Part shown: in pieces, positions 1 through 11,250 of the stretch | How the letters are laid out: each line of letters starts with the position of its first letter | Position numbering within the stretch: position 1 is the first letter of the stretch | Assembly: GCF_003675325.1 (NCBI RefSeq) | Contig: NZ_CP033073.1 | Coordinates: 5,332,001-5,396,000, forward strand | Length of the DNA: 64,000 nucleotides | Reading direction: 5' to 3' | From: Streptomyces dangxiongensis | Lineage (GTDB): Bacteria > Actinomycetota > Actinomycetes > Streptomycetales > Streptomycetaceae | Made by a program: the position numbers and the translations under genes | The notes under the pieces: generated by a model | Told to the model about the DNA's origin: nothing | Database searches by the model: none | What the model saw: only the letters and a program-made list of their open reading frames with translations

Positions 1-1
1 C

Positions 2-901
2 GGCCTGCCCGTGCACGCGCTGCTCGGCGGCAGGGTCCGGGACGCCGTCGAGTACAGCGCCTACCTCTTCTACAAGTGGGCCGCCCACCCGGCGGGCGTC
101 CCCGCCGAACCCGACGAGTGGGGCCCCGCCCTGGACCCGGCCGGGGTGGTGGCACAGGCGCGCCGGCTGCGGGAGCTGCACGGCTTCGGCTCCTTCAAGC
201 TCAAGGGCGGCGTCCTCCCGCCCGAGGAGGAGACCGCCGCCGTACGCGCCCTCGCCGAGGCCTTCCCCGGGCGTCCGCTGCGCCTGGACCCCAACGGCGC
301 CTGGTCGGTGGCGACCTCGCTGAAGGTGGCGGCGGAACTCGGGGACGTCCTGGAGTACCTGGAGGACCCGACGCTGGGCACCCCCGGGATGGCCGCCGTG
401 GCCGCGGGCACGGACGTCCCCCTCGCGACCAACATGTGCGTGACGACCTTCGGCGAGATCAGGGAGGCGTTCGAGCGGCACGCCGTGCAGGTCGTCCTCT
501 CCGACCACCACTACTGGGGCGGGCTGCGCAACACCCAGCACCTCGCCGCGATCTGCGCCGCCTTCGGGGTCGGGGTGTCCATGCACTCCAACACGCATCT
601 GGGCATCAGCCTCGCCGCGATGACCCAGGTGGCGTCCACGGTCCCCGGCCTGCACCACGCGTGCGACTCCCACTACCCCTGGCAGTCCGAGGACGTCCTC
701 ACCGAGCGGCTCGTCCTCGAGGGCGGCCGGATCGCGGTGGGCGACGCCCCCGGCCTCGGCGTGGAGCTGGACCGCGACGAGCTGGCCCGGCTGCACCGGC
801 GCTGGGCCGCGGACGACGGCGGGTACCGGGACCGCGACGACGCGGCGGCGATGCGGGTGGCCGAGCCGCACTGGCGGCCCCCGGTGATGCCCCGCTGGTG
901 A
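2..901 (+). CDS. Glucarate dehydratase-like enolase-superfamily enzyme (5' truncated)
   Basis: This is the C-terminal part of an enolase-superfamily acid-sugar dehydratase. The reading frame is open to the left edge (GLPVHALLGG), so the true start lies outside the window. A KLK motif in SFKLKGG matches the superfamily's catalytic lysines. The stretch ATNMCVTTF, SDHHYWGGL and MHSNTHLGIS resembles glucarate dehydratase (GudD/GarD), where this His is the second general base. Such enzymes convert D-glucarate to 5-keto-4-deoxyglucarate in the cytoplasm. A sugar kinase follows closely, so both may be in one sugar-acid operon. The exact substrate (glucarate, galactarate or another aldarate) cannot be fixed from the sequence alone. 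Confidence 0.75.
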   Translation, partial: GLPVHALLGGRVRDAVEYSAYLFYKWAAHPAGVPAEPDEWGPALDPAGVVAQARRLRELHGFGSFKLKGGVLPPEEETAAVRALAEAFPGRPLRLDPNGAWSVATSLKVAAELGDVLEYLEDPTLGTPGMAAVAAGTDVPLATNMCVTTFGEIREAFERHAVQVVLSDHHYWGGLRNTQHLAAICAAFGVGVSMHSNTHLGISLAAMTQVASTVPGLHHACDSHYPWQSEDVLTERLVLEGGRIAVGDAPGLGVELDRDELARLHRRWAADDGGYRDRDDAAAMRVAEPHWRPPVMPRW

Positions 902-976
902 CCAGGGGCGTGCGGCGTCCCGGAGGGTGGCCTGGTGCACACTGGCCAGAACCGCACCACCGTCAGGGAGCGCACC

Positions 977-2119
977 GTGACCCCGTTGCACACGGCCACC
1001 GGAGAGGAACCGGAACACCTCACGCAGGCAGCGCGCGGCCAGGACCAGGTCGATCCGCTCGCCGCGCTGCGCGCCCCGGGGGACCCGCCCTGGGACGTGT
1101 ACCTCACCGGCACGGTCTTCCTCGACATCGTCTTCACCGGCCTGGACTCGGCGCCCGTGCGCGGCACCGAGTCCTGGGCCCGGGGCATGGGGTCCAGCCC
1201 CGGCGGGGTCGCCAACATGGCCGCCGCCCTGGCCCGGCTCGGCCTGCGCACCTCCCTCGCCGCGGCCTTCGGTGACGACCACTACGGCGACTACTGCTGG
1301 GACGTGCTCGCCCGGGGCGAGGGCATCGACCTCTCGGCCTCGCGGACCGTGCCCGGCTGGCACTCCCCGGTGACCGTCTCCATGGCGTACGAGGGGGAGC
1401 GGACCATGGTCTCCCACGGGCACGAGCCGCCGCCCGAGGAGCCGGCGCCCCACTGCCCGCCCCCCGCGCGCGCGGCCGTCGCCTCCCTCACGCCCTCCGC
1501 GCGGGCCCCGTGGATCGCGCAGGCCGCGCGGAAGGGCACCCGGATCTTCGCCGACGTCGGCTGGGACGAGACGGGCGCGTGGGACCTGGCCGGGCTGGCC
1601 GACCTGGAGCACTGCGAGGCGTTCCTGCCCAACGCGGAGGAGGCCATGCGGTACACGGGGGCGGACTGTCCGCGGGCCGCCGCGCGCGCCCTGACCGAGC
1701 GGGTGCCGGTGGCCGTGGTGACGCTGGGGGCGCAGGGGGCGTACGCGGTGGACCGGCGTACGGGCGAGACGGCGGAGGTGCCGGCCATCGCGGTGGAGGC
1801 GCTCGATCCGACGGGGGCCGGGGACGTGTTCGTCGCCGGGTTCGTGACGGGGTCGCTGGCGGGCTGGCCGCTGGCCGACCGGCTGGCCTTCGCGGGGCTC
1901 ACCGCGGCGCTGTCGGTGCAGGAGTTCGGGGGGTCGCTGTCGGCGCCGGGCTGGTCGGAGATCGGGGCGTGGTGGCGCCGGGTGCAGTCCCTGCCGGGAC
2001 AGGAGCCGAAGGCGCTGCGGCGGTACGCGTTCCTCGACGGGCTGGTGCCGTGGGAGCTGGACCGGCCGTGGCCGCTGCGCCGGGCGGTGCCGACCATCGG
2101 GTTCCGGCGCTCCGGCTGA
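977..2119 (+). CDS. PfkB/ribokinase-family carbohydrate kinase
   Basis: The protein is about 380 residues. The N-terminal PfkB signature has a Gly-rich turn (SSPGGVANMAAALARLG) and the C-terminal signature is DPTGAGDVFVAGF, whose Asp is the catalytic base and whose GAGD forms the anion hole. It should phosphorylate a sugar or nucleoside with ATP. I prefer the GTG start with GGGAG seven bases upstream. A second in-frame GTG at 935, 14 codons earlier, also has a GGAGG and cannot be excluded. The gene lies just after the dehydratase-like gene on the same strand, which fits a sugar-acid pathway, but the substrate is not determined. Confidence 0.85.
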   Translation: MTPLHTATGEEPEHLTQAARGQDQVDPLAALRAPGDPPWDVYLTGTVFLDIVFTGLDSAPVRGTESWARGMGSSPGGVANMAAALARLGLRTSLAAAFGDDHYGDYCWDVLARGEGIDLSASRTVPGWHSPVTVSMAYEGERTMVSHGHEPPPEEPAPHCPPPARAAVASLTPSARAPWIAQAARKGTRIFADVGWDETGAWDLAGLADLEHCEAFLPNAEEAMRYTGADCPRAAARALTERVPVAVVTLGAQGAYAVDRRTGETAEVPAIAVEALDPTGAGDVFVAGFVTGSLAGWPLADRLAFAGLTAALSVQEFGGSLSAPGWSEIGAWWRRVQSLPGQEPKALRRYAFLDGLVPWELDRPWPLRRAVPTIGFRRSG

Positions 2120-2178
2120 CCCGCCGCGGGTCCGCGGCCCCGGTGCGGGTGCGCAGTTGTGGGAAAAGACCTTCGGTG

Positions 2179-2207
2179 TTGTCAGTCCCGCGTCGTACGC
2201 TTGGTAG
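2179..2207 (+). promoter_or_regulatory. Possible promoter for phoH
   Basis: TTGTCA is followed after 17 bases by TGGTAG, a weak match to a sigma-70-type -35/-10 pair. It sits about 65 bases ahead of phoH in the only sizeable gap in this part of the strand. This is inference from spacing and a partial consensus only. Confidence 0.3.
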
Positions 2208-2271
2208 CGCGAGGCCGCCCACAGCAGCGCGGCCGTGACGAGGAGGAAGCGCAGGCCTTCAGCGCCGGCCC

Positions 2272-3351
<1,080 letters not shown>

Positions 3352-3363
3352 ACCAGCACGACC

Positions 3364-3861
3364 ATGTCGATCGACGTCAACAACGAGTCCGGTACCGAGG
3401 TCGACGAGCAGGCGATCCTCGACGTCGCCCGCTACGCGCTCGCGCGGATGCGCATCCACCCGCTCTCCGAACTCTCGGTGATCGTCGTGGACGCCGACGC
3501 CATGGAGCAGCTCCACATCCAGTGGATGGACCTGCCGGGTCCGACCGATGTCATGTCCTTCCCGATGGACGAGCTGCGCCCGCCGTCCAAGGACGACGAG
3601 GAGCCGCCGCAGGGGCTGCTCGGCGACATCGTGCTGTGCCCGGAGGTCGCCGCCCGGCAGGGCGCGGAAGCGCCGACGCAGCACACCATGGACGAGGAGC
3701 TGCACCTGCTCACCGTCCACGGTGTGCTGCACCTGCTCGGCTACGACCACGAGGAGCCCGACGAGAAGGCCGAGATGTTCGGGCTCCAGGCCGCCATCGT
3801 GGACGGGTGGCGGGCCGAGCACGGCCTGACCGGCCCCTCCCCGGCGCCGACCGTCTCGTAG
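3364..3861 (+). CDS. ybeY: Endoribonuclease YbeY
   Basis: The protein is 165 residues and carries the zinc motif H-x3-H-x5-H as [11 protein letters not shown] (His119, His123, His129). The TDVMSFP segment is typical of the family. YbeY is a cytoplasmic single-strand-specific RNase needed for 16S rRNA 3'-end maturation and ribosome quality control. It sits between phoH and the CorC-type gene in a tight same-strand cluster (12 and 6 base gaps), the standard bacterial arrangement. Confidence 0.96.
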   Translation: MSIDVNNESGTEVDEQAILDVARYALARMRIHPLSELSVIVVDADAMEQLHIQWMDLPGPTDVMSFPMDELRPPSKDDEEPPQGLLGDIVLCPEVAARQGAEAPTQHTMDEELHLLTVHGVLHLLGYDHEEPDEKAEMFGLQAAIVDGWRAEHGLTGPSPAPTVS

Positions 3862-3867
3862 CCGCCC

Positions 3868-5169
3868 ATGTCCGTGCAGATCGTGGTCGGCGCGATCGCG
3901 CTGGTCGTCGTCGCCTGGCTCGCCGCCTGCGCCGAGGCGGGCCTGGCGCGGGTCTCCAGCTTCCGCGCCGAGGAGGCCGTCAAGTCCGGCCGCCGGGGCA
4001 GCGCCAAGCTCGCCCAGCTCGCCGCCGACCCCACCCGCTACCTCAACCTTGCCCTGCTGGTCCGTGTCGCCTGCGAGATGGCGGCGGCGGCCCTGGTGAC
4101 CTACGCCTGCCTCAAGGAGTTCACGGCCACCTGGCAGGCGCTGCTCGTCGCCATCGGCGTGATGGTGCTCGTGTCGTACGTCGCCGTCGGCGTCTCCCCG
4201 CGCACCATCGGCCGGCAGCATCCGCTGAACACGGCGACCGCGGCGGCCTACGTGCTGCTGCCGCTCGCCCGCGTGATGGGCCCGATCCCCTCGCTGCTGA
4301 TCCTCATCGGCAACGCGCTGACCCCCGGCCGGGGCTTCCGGCGCGGCCCCTTCGCCTCCGAGGCGGAGCTGCGCGCGCTGGTCGACCTCGCCGAGAAGGA
4401 GTCGCTGATCGAGGACGAGGAGCGCCGCATGGTGCACTCGGTCTTCGAGCTGGGCGACACCCTGGTCCGCGAGGTGATGGTGCCGCGCACCGACCTCGTG
4501 GTGATCGAGCGGTACAAGACCATCCGGCAGGCCCTCACCCTCGCCCTGCGCTCCGGGTTCTCCCGGATCCCGGTCACCGGGGAGAGCGAGGACGACATCG
4601 TCGGGATCGTGTATCTGAAGGACCTGGTCCGCAAGACGCACATCAGCCGGGACGCGGAGGGCGACCTGGTGTCCACGGCCATGCGTCCGGCCGTCTTCGT
4701 GCCCGACACCAAGAACGCCGGCGACCTGCTGCGCGAGATGCAGAAGGAACGCAACCACGTCGCCGTCGTCATCGACGAGTACGGCGGCACCGCCGGGATC
4801 GTCACCATCGAGGACATCCTGGAGGAGATCGTCGGCGAGATCACCGACGAGTACGACCGGGAACTCCCGCCGGTCGAGGACCTCGGCGACGACCGCTTCC
4901 GGGTCACCGCCCGTCTGGACATCACCGACCTCGGCGAGCTGTACGGCCTGGACGAGTACGACGACGAGGACGTGGAGACCGTCGGCGGGCTGCTCGCCAA
5001 GGCGCTCGGCCGGGTGCCCATCGCCGGCGCGTCCGCCGAGGTCGACCTGCCCGACGGGCGCCGGCTCCAGCTTACGGCGGAGGCCGCGGCCGGACGCCGG
5101 AACAAGATCGTCACGGTCCTGGTGGAGCCGCTCCCCGTGGCCGTCGCCGGGGAGGGCCGGACCGGATGA
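3868..5169 (+). CDS. CNNM/CorC-type transporter with CBS pair (hemolysin family)
   Basis: This is a 433-residue membrane protein. An N-terminal DUF21 domain has hydrophobic helices at about 3-23, 52-75 and 88-108. A CBS pair follows at about 200-320 (VMVPRTDLVVIE and NHVAVVIDEYGGTAGIVTIEDILEEIVGEI), then a C-terminal CorC_HlyC FAD-like domain (about 335-420). Family members handle Mg2+ or other divalent cations, although many are annotated as hemolysins. It follows ybeY by six bases and its stop overlaps the next start (ATGA), so the four genes from phoH probably form one transcript. Confidence 0.92.
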   Translation: MSVQIVVGAIALVVVAWLAACAEAGLARVSSFRAEEAVKSGRRGSAKLAQLAADPTRYLNLALLVRVACEMAAAALVTYACLKEFTATWQALLVAIGVMVLVSYVAVGVSPRTIGRQHPLNTATAAAYVLLPLARVMGPIPSLLILIGNALTPGRGFRRGPFASEAELRALVDLAEKESLIEDEERRMVHSVFELGDTLVREVMVPRTDLVVIERYKTIRQALTLALRSGFSRIPVTGESEDDIVGIVYLKDLVRKTHISRDAEGDLVSTAMRPAVFVPDTKNAGDLLREMQKERNHVAVVIDEYGGTAGIVTIEDILEEIVGEITDEYDRELPPVEDLGDDRFRVTARLDITDLGELYGLDEYDDEDVETVGGLLAKALGRVPIAGASAEVDLPDGRRLQLTAEAAAGRRNKIVTVLVEPLPVAVAGEGRTG

Positions 5170-5525
5170 CCCCCCAGGAGCTGCGCGCCTTCTGCCTGTC
5201 CTTCGGCGCGGCCGTGGAGGACTTCCCGTTCAGCCCGGAGATCTCGGTCTTCAAGGTGCTGGGCAAGATGTTCGCCCTGACGAACCTGGACGCGCGGCCC
5301 CTGACGGTCAACCTCAAGTGCGACCCCGAGGACGCGATCCGGCTGCGCGGCGAGCACGAGGGGCTGATCGTGCCGGGCTGGCACATGAACAAACGCCACT
5401 GGAACACCGTGACGGCCGACGCGGCACTCCCCGACCGCCTCGTGAAAGAGCTGGTCGAGGACTCGTACGACCTGGTCGTCGCCGGCCTGCCGAGGTCGGA
5501 GCGGCTGCGCCTGGACCGGCCGTGA
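5166..5525 (+). CDS. MmcQ/YjbR family protein
   Basis: This 119-residue protein has the family fold markers: an N-terminal helix TPQELRAFCLSFGAAVEDFPF, then KVLGKMFAL, VNLKCDP, and VPGWHMNKRHWNTV near the middle. YjbR/MmcQ proteins have a CyaY-like (double-wing) fold and unknown function; some are described as DNA-binding. Its ATG overlaps the stop of the upstream CorC-type gene, so translation is probably coupled. It ends the phoH-ybeY-corC transcript, just before a strong hairpin. Confidence 0.88.
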   Translation: MTPQELRAFCLSFGAAVEDFPFSPEISVFKVLGKMFALTNLDARPLTVNLKCDPEDAIRLRGEHEGLIVPGWHMNKRHWNTVTADAALPDRLVKELVEDSYDLVVAGLPRSERLRLDRP

Positions 5526-5589
5526 CATCCGGTGCCGGGACGCGGTGACCCTGTGCCGGAGGGGGTGACCGTCCCCCTGGCCGACGGCG

Positions 5590-5620
5590 CGCGCGGCCGT
5601 GCGGTGGGCACGGCCGCGCG
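5590..5620. terminator. Inverted repeat between convergent genes
   Basis: Two perfect 12-base arms (CGCGCGGCCGTG and CACGGCCGCGCG) flank a 7-base loop between the ends of the yjbR-like gene and the convergent MFS gene. There is no U-tract, as is common for Streptomyces terminators. It is probably bidirectional. Confidence 0.7.
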
Positions 5621-5632
5621 GAGCGACATCGT

Positions 5633-7054
5633 TCAGTTGCCGGACCGGTCGCGGCGCAGGCCCAGGCCGACCAGGACGGCGGCGGCCAGGACGACCGCCG
5701 CGTCGAGGGCGAGGACCGTGTGGACGCCCGCCAGCAGGTCGCCCGAGGTGGTGGCCAGGACGCCCAGCACCGGGATGCCGACCGTGATGCCGACCTGCTG
5801 GGTGGAGGTCACCAGGCCGGTGGCCAGGCCCTGTTCCTCGTCCGCGACACCGGAGGTGACGGTCAGGCCGTACGAGACGATCGCGCCCAGGTGGCACATG
5901 CTCGCCAGGGACAAGGCGGCCGTGGCGAGCCACACCGACCAGGTGTGGGCGTTCAGCAGCAGCAGGGCCGCGATCAGCGCGCCCTGACCCGCCAGCGAGC
6001 CGACCAGCGTGCGGCGGGCGCCGAAGCGGCCGATCACCTTGGCGGCGAGGCTGCCGGCGACGGCCGACAGCACGCCCTGGACGCCGAAGACGAGGCCGGT
6101 CTCGAAGGCCGACAGGCGCAGGACCTCCTGGAGGTACAGGGTCAGGACGAAGACGACCGTCGACATCATCGAGAAGGTGACCAGACCGCCCACGTTGCCC
6201 CAGGCCACCGTGCGCCGGCGCAGCATGGGCAGGGAGACCAGGGGGGCCGCCGAGCGGGACTCCACGACCGTGAACGCGGTCAGCAGCAGCAGGCCGGCGG
6301 CGAGTGCCGTGATGACGTCCGCGCGGCCGAAGCCGTGGTCGGCGGCCGTGGACAGGGCGTAGATCAGCGACAGCAGACCGGTGGTGACGGTGACCGCGCC
6401 GGGCACGTCCAGGCGCGGGCGGTCCGGGGTGCGCGACTCCGGCAGCAGGCTCGGGGCCAGCGGCAGCACGAGCAGCGCGAACACCGTGAGGAGGGCCATC
6501 GTGGAGCGCCAGCCGAACGCGTCGGTCAGCACACCGCCCGCGACCATGCCGACGGTGAAGCCCAGCGAGAGCAGCGTGCCGGAGATGCCGAGGGCGCGGT
6601 CGCGGGCCGGGCCCTCAGGGAAGGTCGTGGTCAGCAGGGACATGCCGGCCGGGACGATCGCCGCCGCGCCGAGACCCTGCAGGGCCCGCCCGGCCAGGAA
6701 GGACGCCGGGTCCCAGGCCAGGGTCGCCAGCAGCGAGGCCGCGCCGAACAGGGACAGGCCGGCCAGGAACAGCCGGCGGCGGCCGTACAGGTCGCCGATG
6801 CGGCCGAAGAGGAGCAGGAAGCCGCCGGAGGGCAGTGCGAACGCGGTGACCGCCCACTGGAGGGCGGAGCGGCTCATGCCGAGGTCCGAACCCAGCTCCG
6901 GCAGGGCCACGTTGAGGACGGAGAAGTCCAGCGCGACCATGAACTGGGCCGCGCACAGCACGAACAGGACGAGCCTGTCGCGCGTCGACAGCCGGGGGGT
7001 GCCGAGCGGCGCGTCCGCGGGAGTGGTGGGTCGGGTGGTGGTGTCGATCGCCAT
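5633..7054 (-). CDS. MFS transporter, drug exporter type
   Basis: The protein is 473 residues with about 14 hydrophobic segments, as in DHA2-type exporters. The first helix region LVLFVLCAAQFMVALDFSVLNVALPEL holds the typical D-x-x-x-N-V-A-L-P motif. Motif A (GRIGDLYGRRRLFLAG) and a helix-5 motif C-like stretch (SLGFTVGMVAGGVL) follow. It probably exports a small hydrophobic compound by proton antiport. I chose the ATG of MAIDTTTRP over one 24 codons upstream because the upstream version would run into the region in front of the divergent regulator. The divergent XRE regulator is the likely controller. Confidence 0.88.
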   Translation of the reverse strand: MAIDTTTRPTTPADAPLGTPRLSTRDRLVLFVLCAAQFMVALDFSVLNVALPELGSDLGMSRSALQWAVTAFALPSGGFLLLFGRIGDLYGRRRLFLAGLSLFGAASLLATLAWDPASFLAGRALQGLGAAAIVPAGMSLLTTTFPEGPARDRALGISGTLLSLGFTVGMVAGGVLTDAFGWRSTMALLTVFALLVLPLAPSLLPESRTPDRPRLDVPGAVTVTTGLLSLIYALSTAADHGFGRADVITALAAGLLLLTAFTVVESRSAAPLVSLPMLRRRTVAWGNVGGLVTFSMMSTVVFVLTLYLQEVLRLSAFETGLVFGVQGVLSAVAGSLAAKVIGRFGARRTLVGSLAGQGALIAALLLLNAHTWSVWLATAALSLASMCHLGAIVSYGLTVTSGVADEEQGLATGLVTSTQQVGITVGIPVLGVLATTSGDLLAGVHTVLALDAAVVLAAAVLVGLGLRRDRSGN

Positions 7055-7105
7055 GGCACGAGCTTGGGGCGGCCGGAACAATCGTGGGGAGTCAGAACTT
7101 ATGGT

Positions 7106-7120
7106 GGTGGTGGCACCACC
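7106..7120. promoter_or_regulatory. Palindrome between divergent MFS gene and XRE regulator
   Basis: GGTGGT-GGC-ACCACC is a perfect 6-base inverted repeat in the 91-base gap between the two divergent starts. Its position suits an operator for the regulator, but there is no independent support. Confidence 0.3.
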
Positions 7121-7145
7121 GGACACGACGGGGGAGGAGCGGCGC

Positions 7146-8024
7146 GTGCCTGCTGCGGAGGCGACGAGGAGTCATCGGCGGGACGAGCTGCGCGAGTTCC
7201 TGATGAGCAGGCGGGCCCGGGTCAGTCCCGAGGACGCCGGGCTGCCGGGCGGCGGGGGCCGGCGCCGCACGCCCGGGCTGCGCCGGGAGGAGGTCGCCGT
7301 GCTCGCAGGCGTGGGCGCCTCCTGGTACCAGTGGCTGGAGCAGGGGCGGGACATCTCCGTCTCGCCGCAGGTCCTCGACGCCGTCGCCCGGGTGCTGCGG
7401 TTGAGCGACGCCGAGCGCCGGCACCTGTATCTGCTGGCCGGTACGAACCCGCCCGCGCCCCAGGTCGTGCCCGGGAGGGCGGACATGTGCGACGGGCTGC
7501 GGCGGCTGATCGACACCTGGATGCCGTACCCGGCCCACATCATGGACCCGTACTACAACTGCGTGATGTACAACGACGCGGCGTCGCTGGTCCTCGGCAT
7601 GCGGCCGGACACCACCCAGAACTGCCTCGTCGACTTCTTCACCGATCCGCTGTACCGCTCGCGCAGCAACAGTTGGGAGCGCAACGCGCGTACGGTCGTG
7701 GCGCAGTTCAGGGCCGCGTGCGCGGCCCGGCCGGACGACGAGGGGTTCCAGGCGGTGCTCGCCGAGGTGTCGGCGAGCAGCCCGGAGTTCAGGGCGCTGT
7801 GGGCCGAGCGGGACATCGAGGACCAGGGGCAGGTCCGCAAGGAGCTGGGCCATCCCCTGGTCGGGCTGTTGGTCGTGGAGTCCACGGTGATGAAGGTGCC
7901 GGCCCGCCCCGATCTGATGATCGTGCTGCACACGCCGCTGGACGAGGCGAACACCGCGGCCAAACTGGAGTGGCTGGCCTCGCCGGAGGGCCGCCGGGGA
8001 GCGATGTACCCCGTGGCCGGATGA
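7146..8024 (+). CDS. XRE-family regulator with MmyB-like ligand domain
   Basis: The protein is 292 residues. The N-terminal helix-turn-helix (about 15-75) includes RRTPGLRREEVAVLAGVGASWYQWLEQGR. The rest is the MmyB-like, PAS-type ligand domain (PYPAHIMDPYYNCVMYND, WERNARTVVAQFRA, ELGHPLVGLLVVES). Such proteins usually repress or activate a neighbouring oxidoreductase or exporter gene. The chosen GTG has an excellent GGGGAGGAG six bases upstream; an ATG at 7101 is in frame but lacks a ribosome site. It is divergent from the MFS exporter, its most likely target. Confidence 0.88.
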   Translation: MPAAEATRSHRRDELREFLMSRRARVSPEDAGLPGGGGRRRTPGLRREEVAVLAGVGASWYQWLEQGRDISVSPQVLDAVARVLRLSDAERRHLYLLAGTNPPAPQVVPGRADMCDGLRRLIDTWMPYPAHIMDPYYNCVMYNDAASLVLGMRPDTTQNCLVDFFTDPLYRSRSNSWERNARTVVAQFRAACAARPDDEGFQAVLAEVSASSPEFRALWAERDIEDQGQVRKELGHPLVGLLVVESTVMKVPARPDLMIVLHTPLDEANTAAKLEWLASPEGRRGAMYPVAG

Positions 8025-8053
8025 CCGGCCCCCGGGCTTCGTATGCTCTGGGC

Positions 8054-8407
8054 ATGACCGAGAGCAACGCGCTTGACCCCGAAGACCGCAAGATCGTCAC
8101 CCTGGCCCGCTCGGCGCGGGCCCGCAACGGTGTGCCCGAGGGGGCGGCCGTACGGGACGAGACCGGGCGGACCTACGTCGCCGGGTCGGTGGAGCTGGCC
8201 TCGCTGAGCCTCAGCGCCCTGCGCACCGCCGTGGCGATGGCCGTGGCGTCCGGCGCGACGTCGCTGGAGGCGGCGGCCGTGGTGAGCGACGCGGAGTCCG
8301 TGCCGGCCGCCGACCTGGCCGCCGTAGCCGATCTCGGCGGTGCGGGAACGCCGGTGCTGCTCGCCGGCGCCGACGGAACGGTCCGCCTCACCGTCCCCGC
8401 CGGCTGA
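8054..8407 (+). CDS. Cytidine deaminase-like protein lacking zinc ligands
   Basis: This 117-residue protein keeps the length and outline of a homotetrameric cytidine deaminase: an N-terminal helix KIVTLARSARARNGVPEGAAVRDETG, then YVAGSVELASLSLSALRTAVAMAVASG, the place of the C-A-E helix. The zinc motif is gone: the protein has no Cys and no His, so the C-A-E and PCxxC motifs cannot exist. It cannot be a classical zinc deaminase. A relative between the CorC-type gene and era is, as I recall, conserved in actinobacteria including mycobacteria, which suggests a structural or regulatory role. The function is unknown. Confidence 0.8.
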   Translation: MTESNALDPEDRKIVTLARSARARNGVPEGAAVRDETGRTYVAGSVELASLSLSALRTAVAMAVASGATSLEAAAVVSDAESVPAADLAAVADLGGAGTPVLLAGADGTVRLTVPAG

Positions 8408-8426
8408 TCCGTCCCCGCCGGCTGAT
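8391..8426. repeat. 18-base perfect tandem duplication over a stop codon
   Basis: An 18-base unit beginning CCGTCCCCGCC and ending GGCTGAT occurs twice, head to tail. The first copy contains the last codons and stop of the deaminase-like gene; the second lies directly after it and would repeat the same end (VPAG then stop). Confidence 0.85.
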
Positions 8427-8450
8427 CCGGCCGCCCCGGGGTGGCGCCGG

Positions 8451-10253
<1,803 letters not shown>

Positions 10254-10271
10254 TCAGGGAGAATGGGCGGC

Positions 10272-11225
10272 ATGAGTGTTCGTACCCAGTCATCCGAGCA
10301 GCCGGCGGAGACCATCCACCGCGCCGGCTTCGCCTGCTTCGTGGGCCGGCCCAACGCGGGCAAGTCCACCCTCACGAACGCTCTGGTCGGGCAGAAGGTG
10401 GCGATCACCTCCAACCGCCCCCAGACGACCCGGCACACCGTGCGGGGCATCGTGCACCGCCCGGACGCGCAGTTGATCCTGGTGGACACCCCCGGGCTGC
10501 ACAAGCCGCGCACGCTGCTCGGCGAGCGCCTCAACGACGTGGTCCGCACCACGTGGGCCGAGGTCGACGTGATCGGCTTCTGCCTGCCCGCCGACCAGAA
10601 GATCGGCCCCGGTGACCGCTTCATCGCCAAGGAACTCGCGGGCATCCGGAAGACCCCCAAGATCGCCGTCGTCACCAAGACGGACCTCGTCGACAGCAAG
10701 ACCCTCGCCGAGCAGCTGATCGCCATCGACCAGATGAGCAAGGAGCTGGGCTTCGAGTGGGCCGAGATCGTCCCGGTGTCGGCGGTCGGGTCCAAGCAGG
10801 TCGACCTGCTCGCCGACCTGCTGGTCCCCCTCCTGCCGGAAAGCCCCGCGCTCTACCCCGAGGGCGACCTCACGGACGAGCCCGAGCAGGTGATGGTGGC
10901 CGAGCTGATCCGCGAGGCCGCGCTGGAGGGCGTCCGCGACGAACTGCCGCACTCCATCGCGGTGGTCGTGGAGGAGATGCTGCCCCGCGAGGACCGTCCC
11001 GCCGACCGCCCGCTGCTGGACATCCACGCCAACGTCTACATCGAACGCCCCAGCCAGAAGGGCATCATCATCGGCCCCAAGGGCAAGCGCCTGAAGGAGG
11101 TCGGCATCAGGTCCCGCCAGCAGATCGAGGCGCTCCTGGGCACGCCGGTCTTCCTGGACCTGCACGTCAAGGTGGCCAAGGACTGGCAGCGCGACCCCAA
11201 GCAGCTACGCAAGCTGGGCTTCTAG
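10272..11225 (+). CDS. era: GTPase Era
   Basis: The protein is 317 residues. G1 is GRPNAGKST at about 25-33, G3 is DTPGLHKP, and G4 reads TKTD (in place of the more usual NKxD, as I recall common in actinobacteria). The C-terminal KH domain includes YIERPSQKGIIIGPKGKRLKEVG. Era binds the 3' end of 16S rRNA and is required for 30S assembly. The chosen ATG has AGGGAG about nine bases upstream; an in-frame ATG at 10263 is an alternative. Together with phoH and ybeY it forms the conserved ribosome-maturation neighbourhood, here split by the amtB-glnK pair. Confidence 0.96.
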   Translation: MSVRTQSSEQPAETIHRAGFACFVGRPNAGKSTLTNALVGQKVAITSNRPQTTRHTVRGIVHRPDAQLILVDTPGLHKPRTLLGERLNDVVRTTWAEVDVIGFCLPADQKIGPGDRFIAKELAGIRKTPKIAVVTKTDLVDSKTLAEQLIAIDQMSKELGFEWAEIVPVSAVGSKQVDLLADLLVPLLPESPALYPEGDLTDEPEQVMVAELIREAALEGVRDELPHSIAVVVEEMLPREDRPADRPLLDIHANVYIERPSQKGIIIGPKGKRLKEVGIRSRQQIEALLGTPVFLDLHVKVAKDWQRDPKQLRKLGF

Positions 11226-11250
11226 CCCGGGCGCTGCCGGACCGCGGCCG

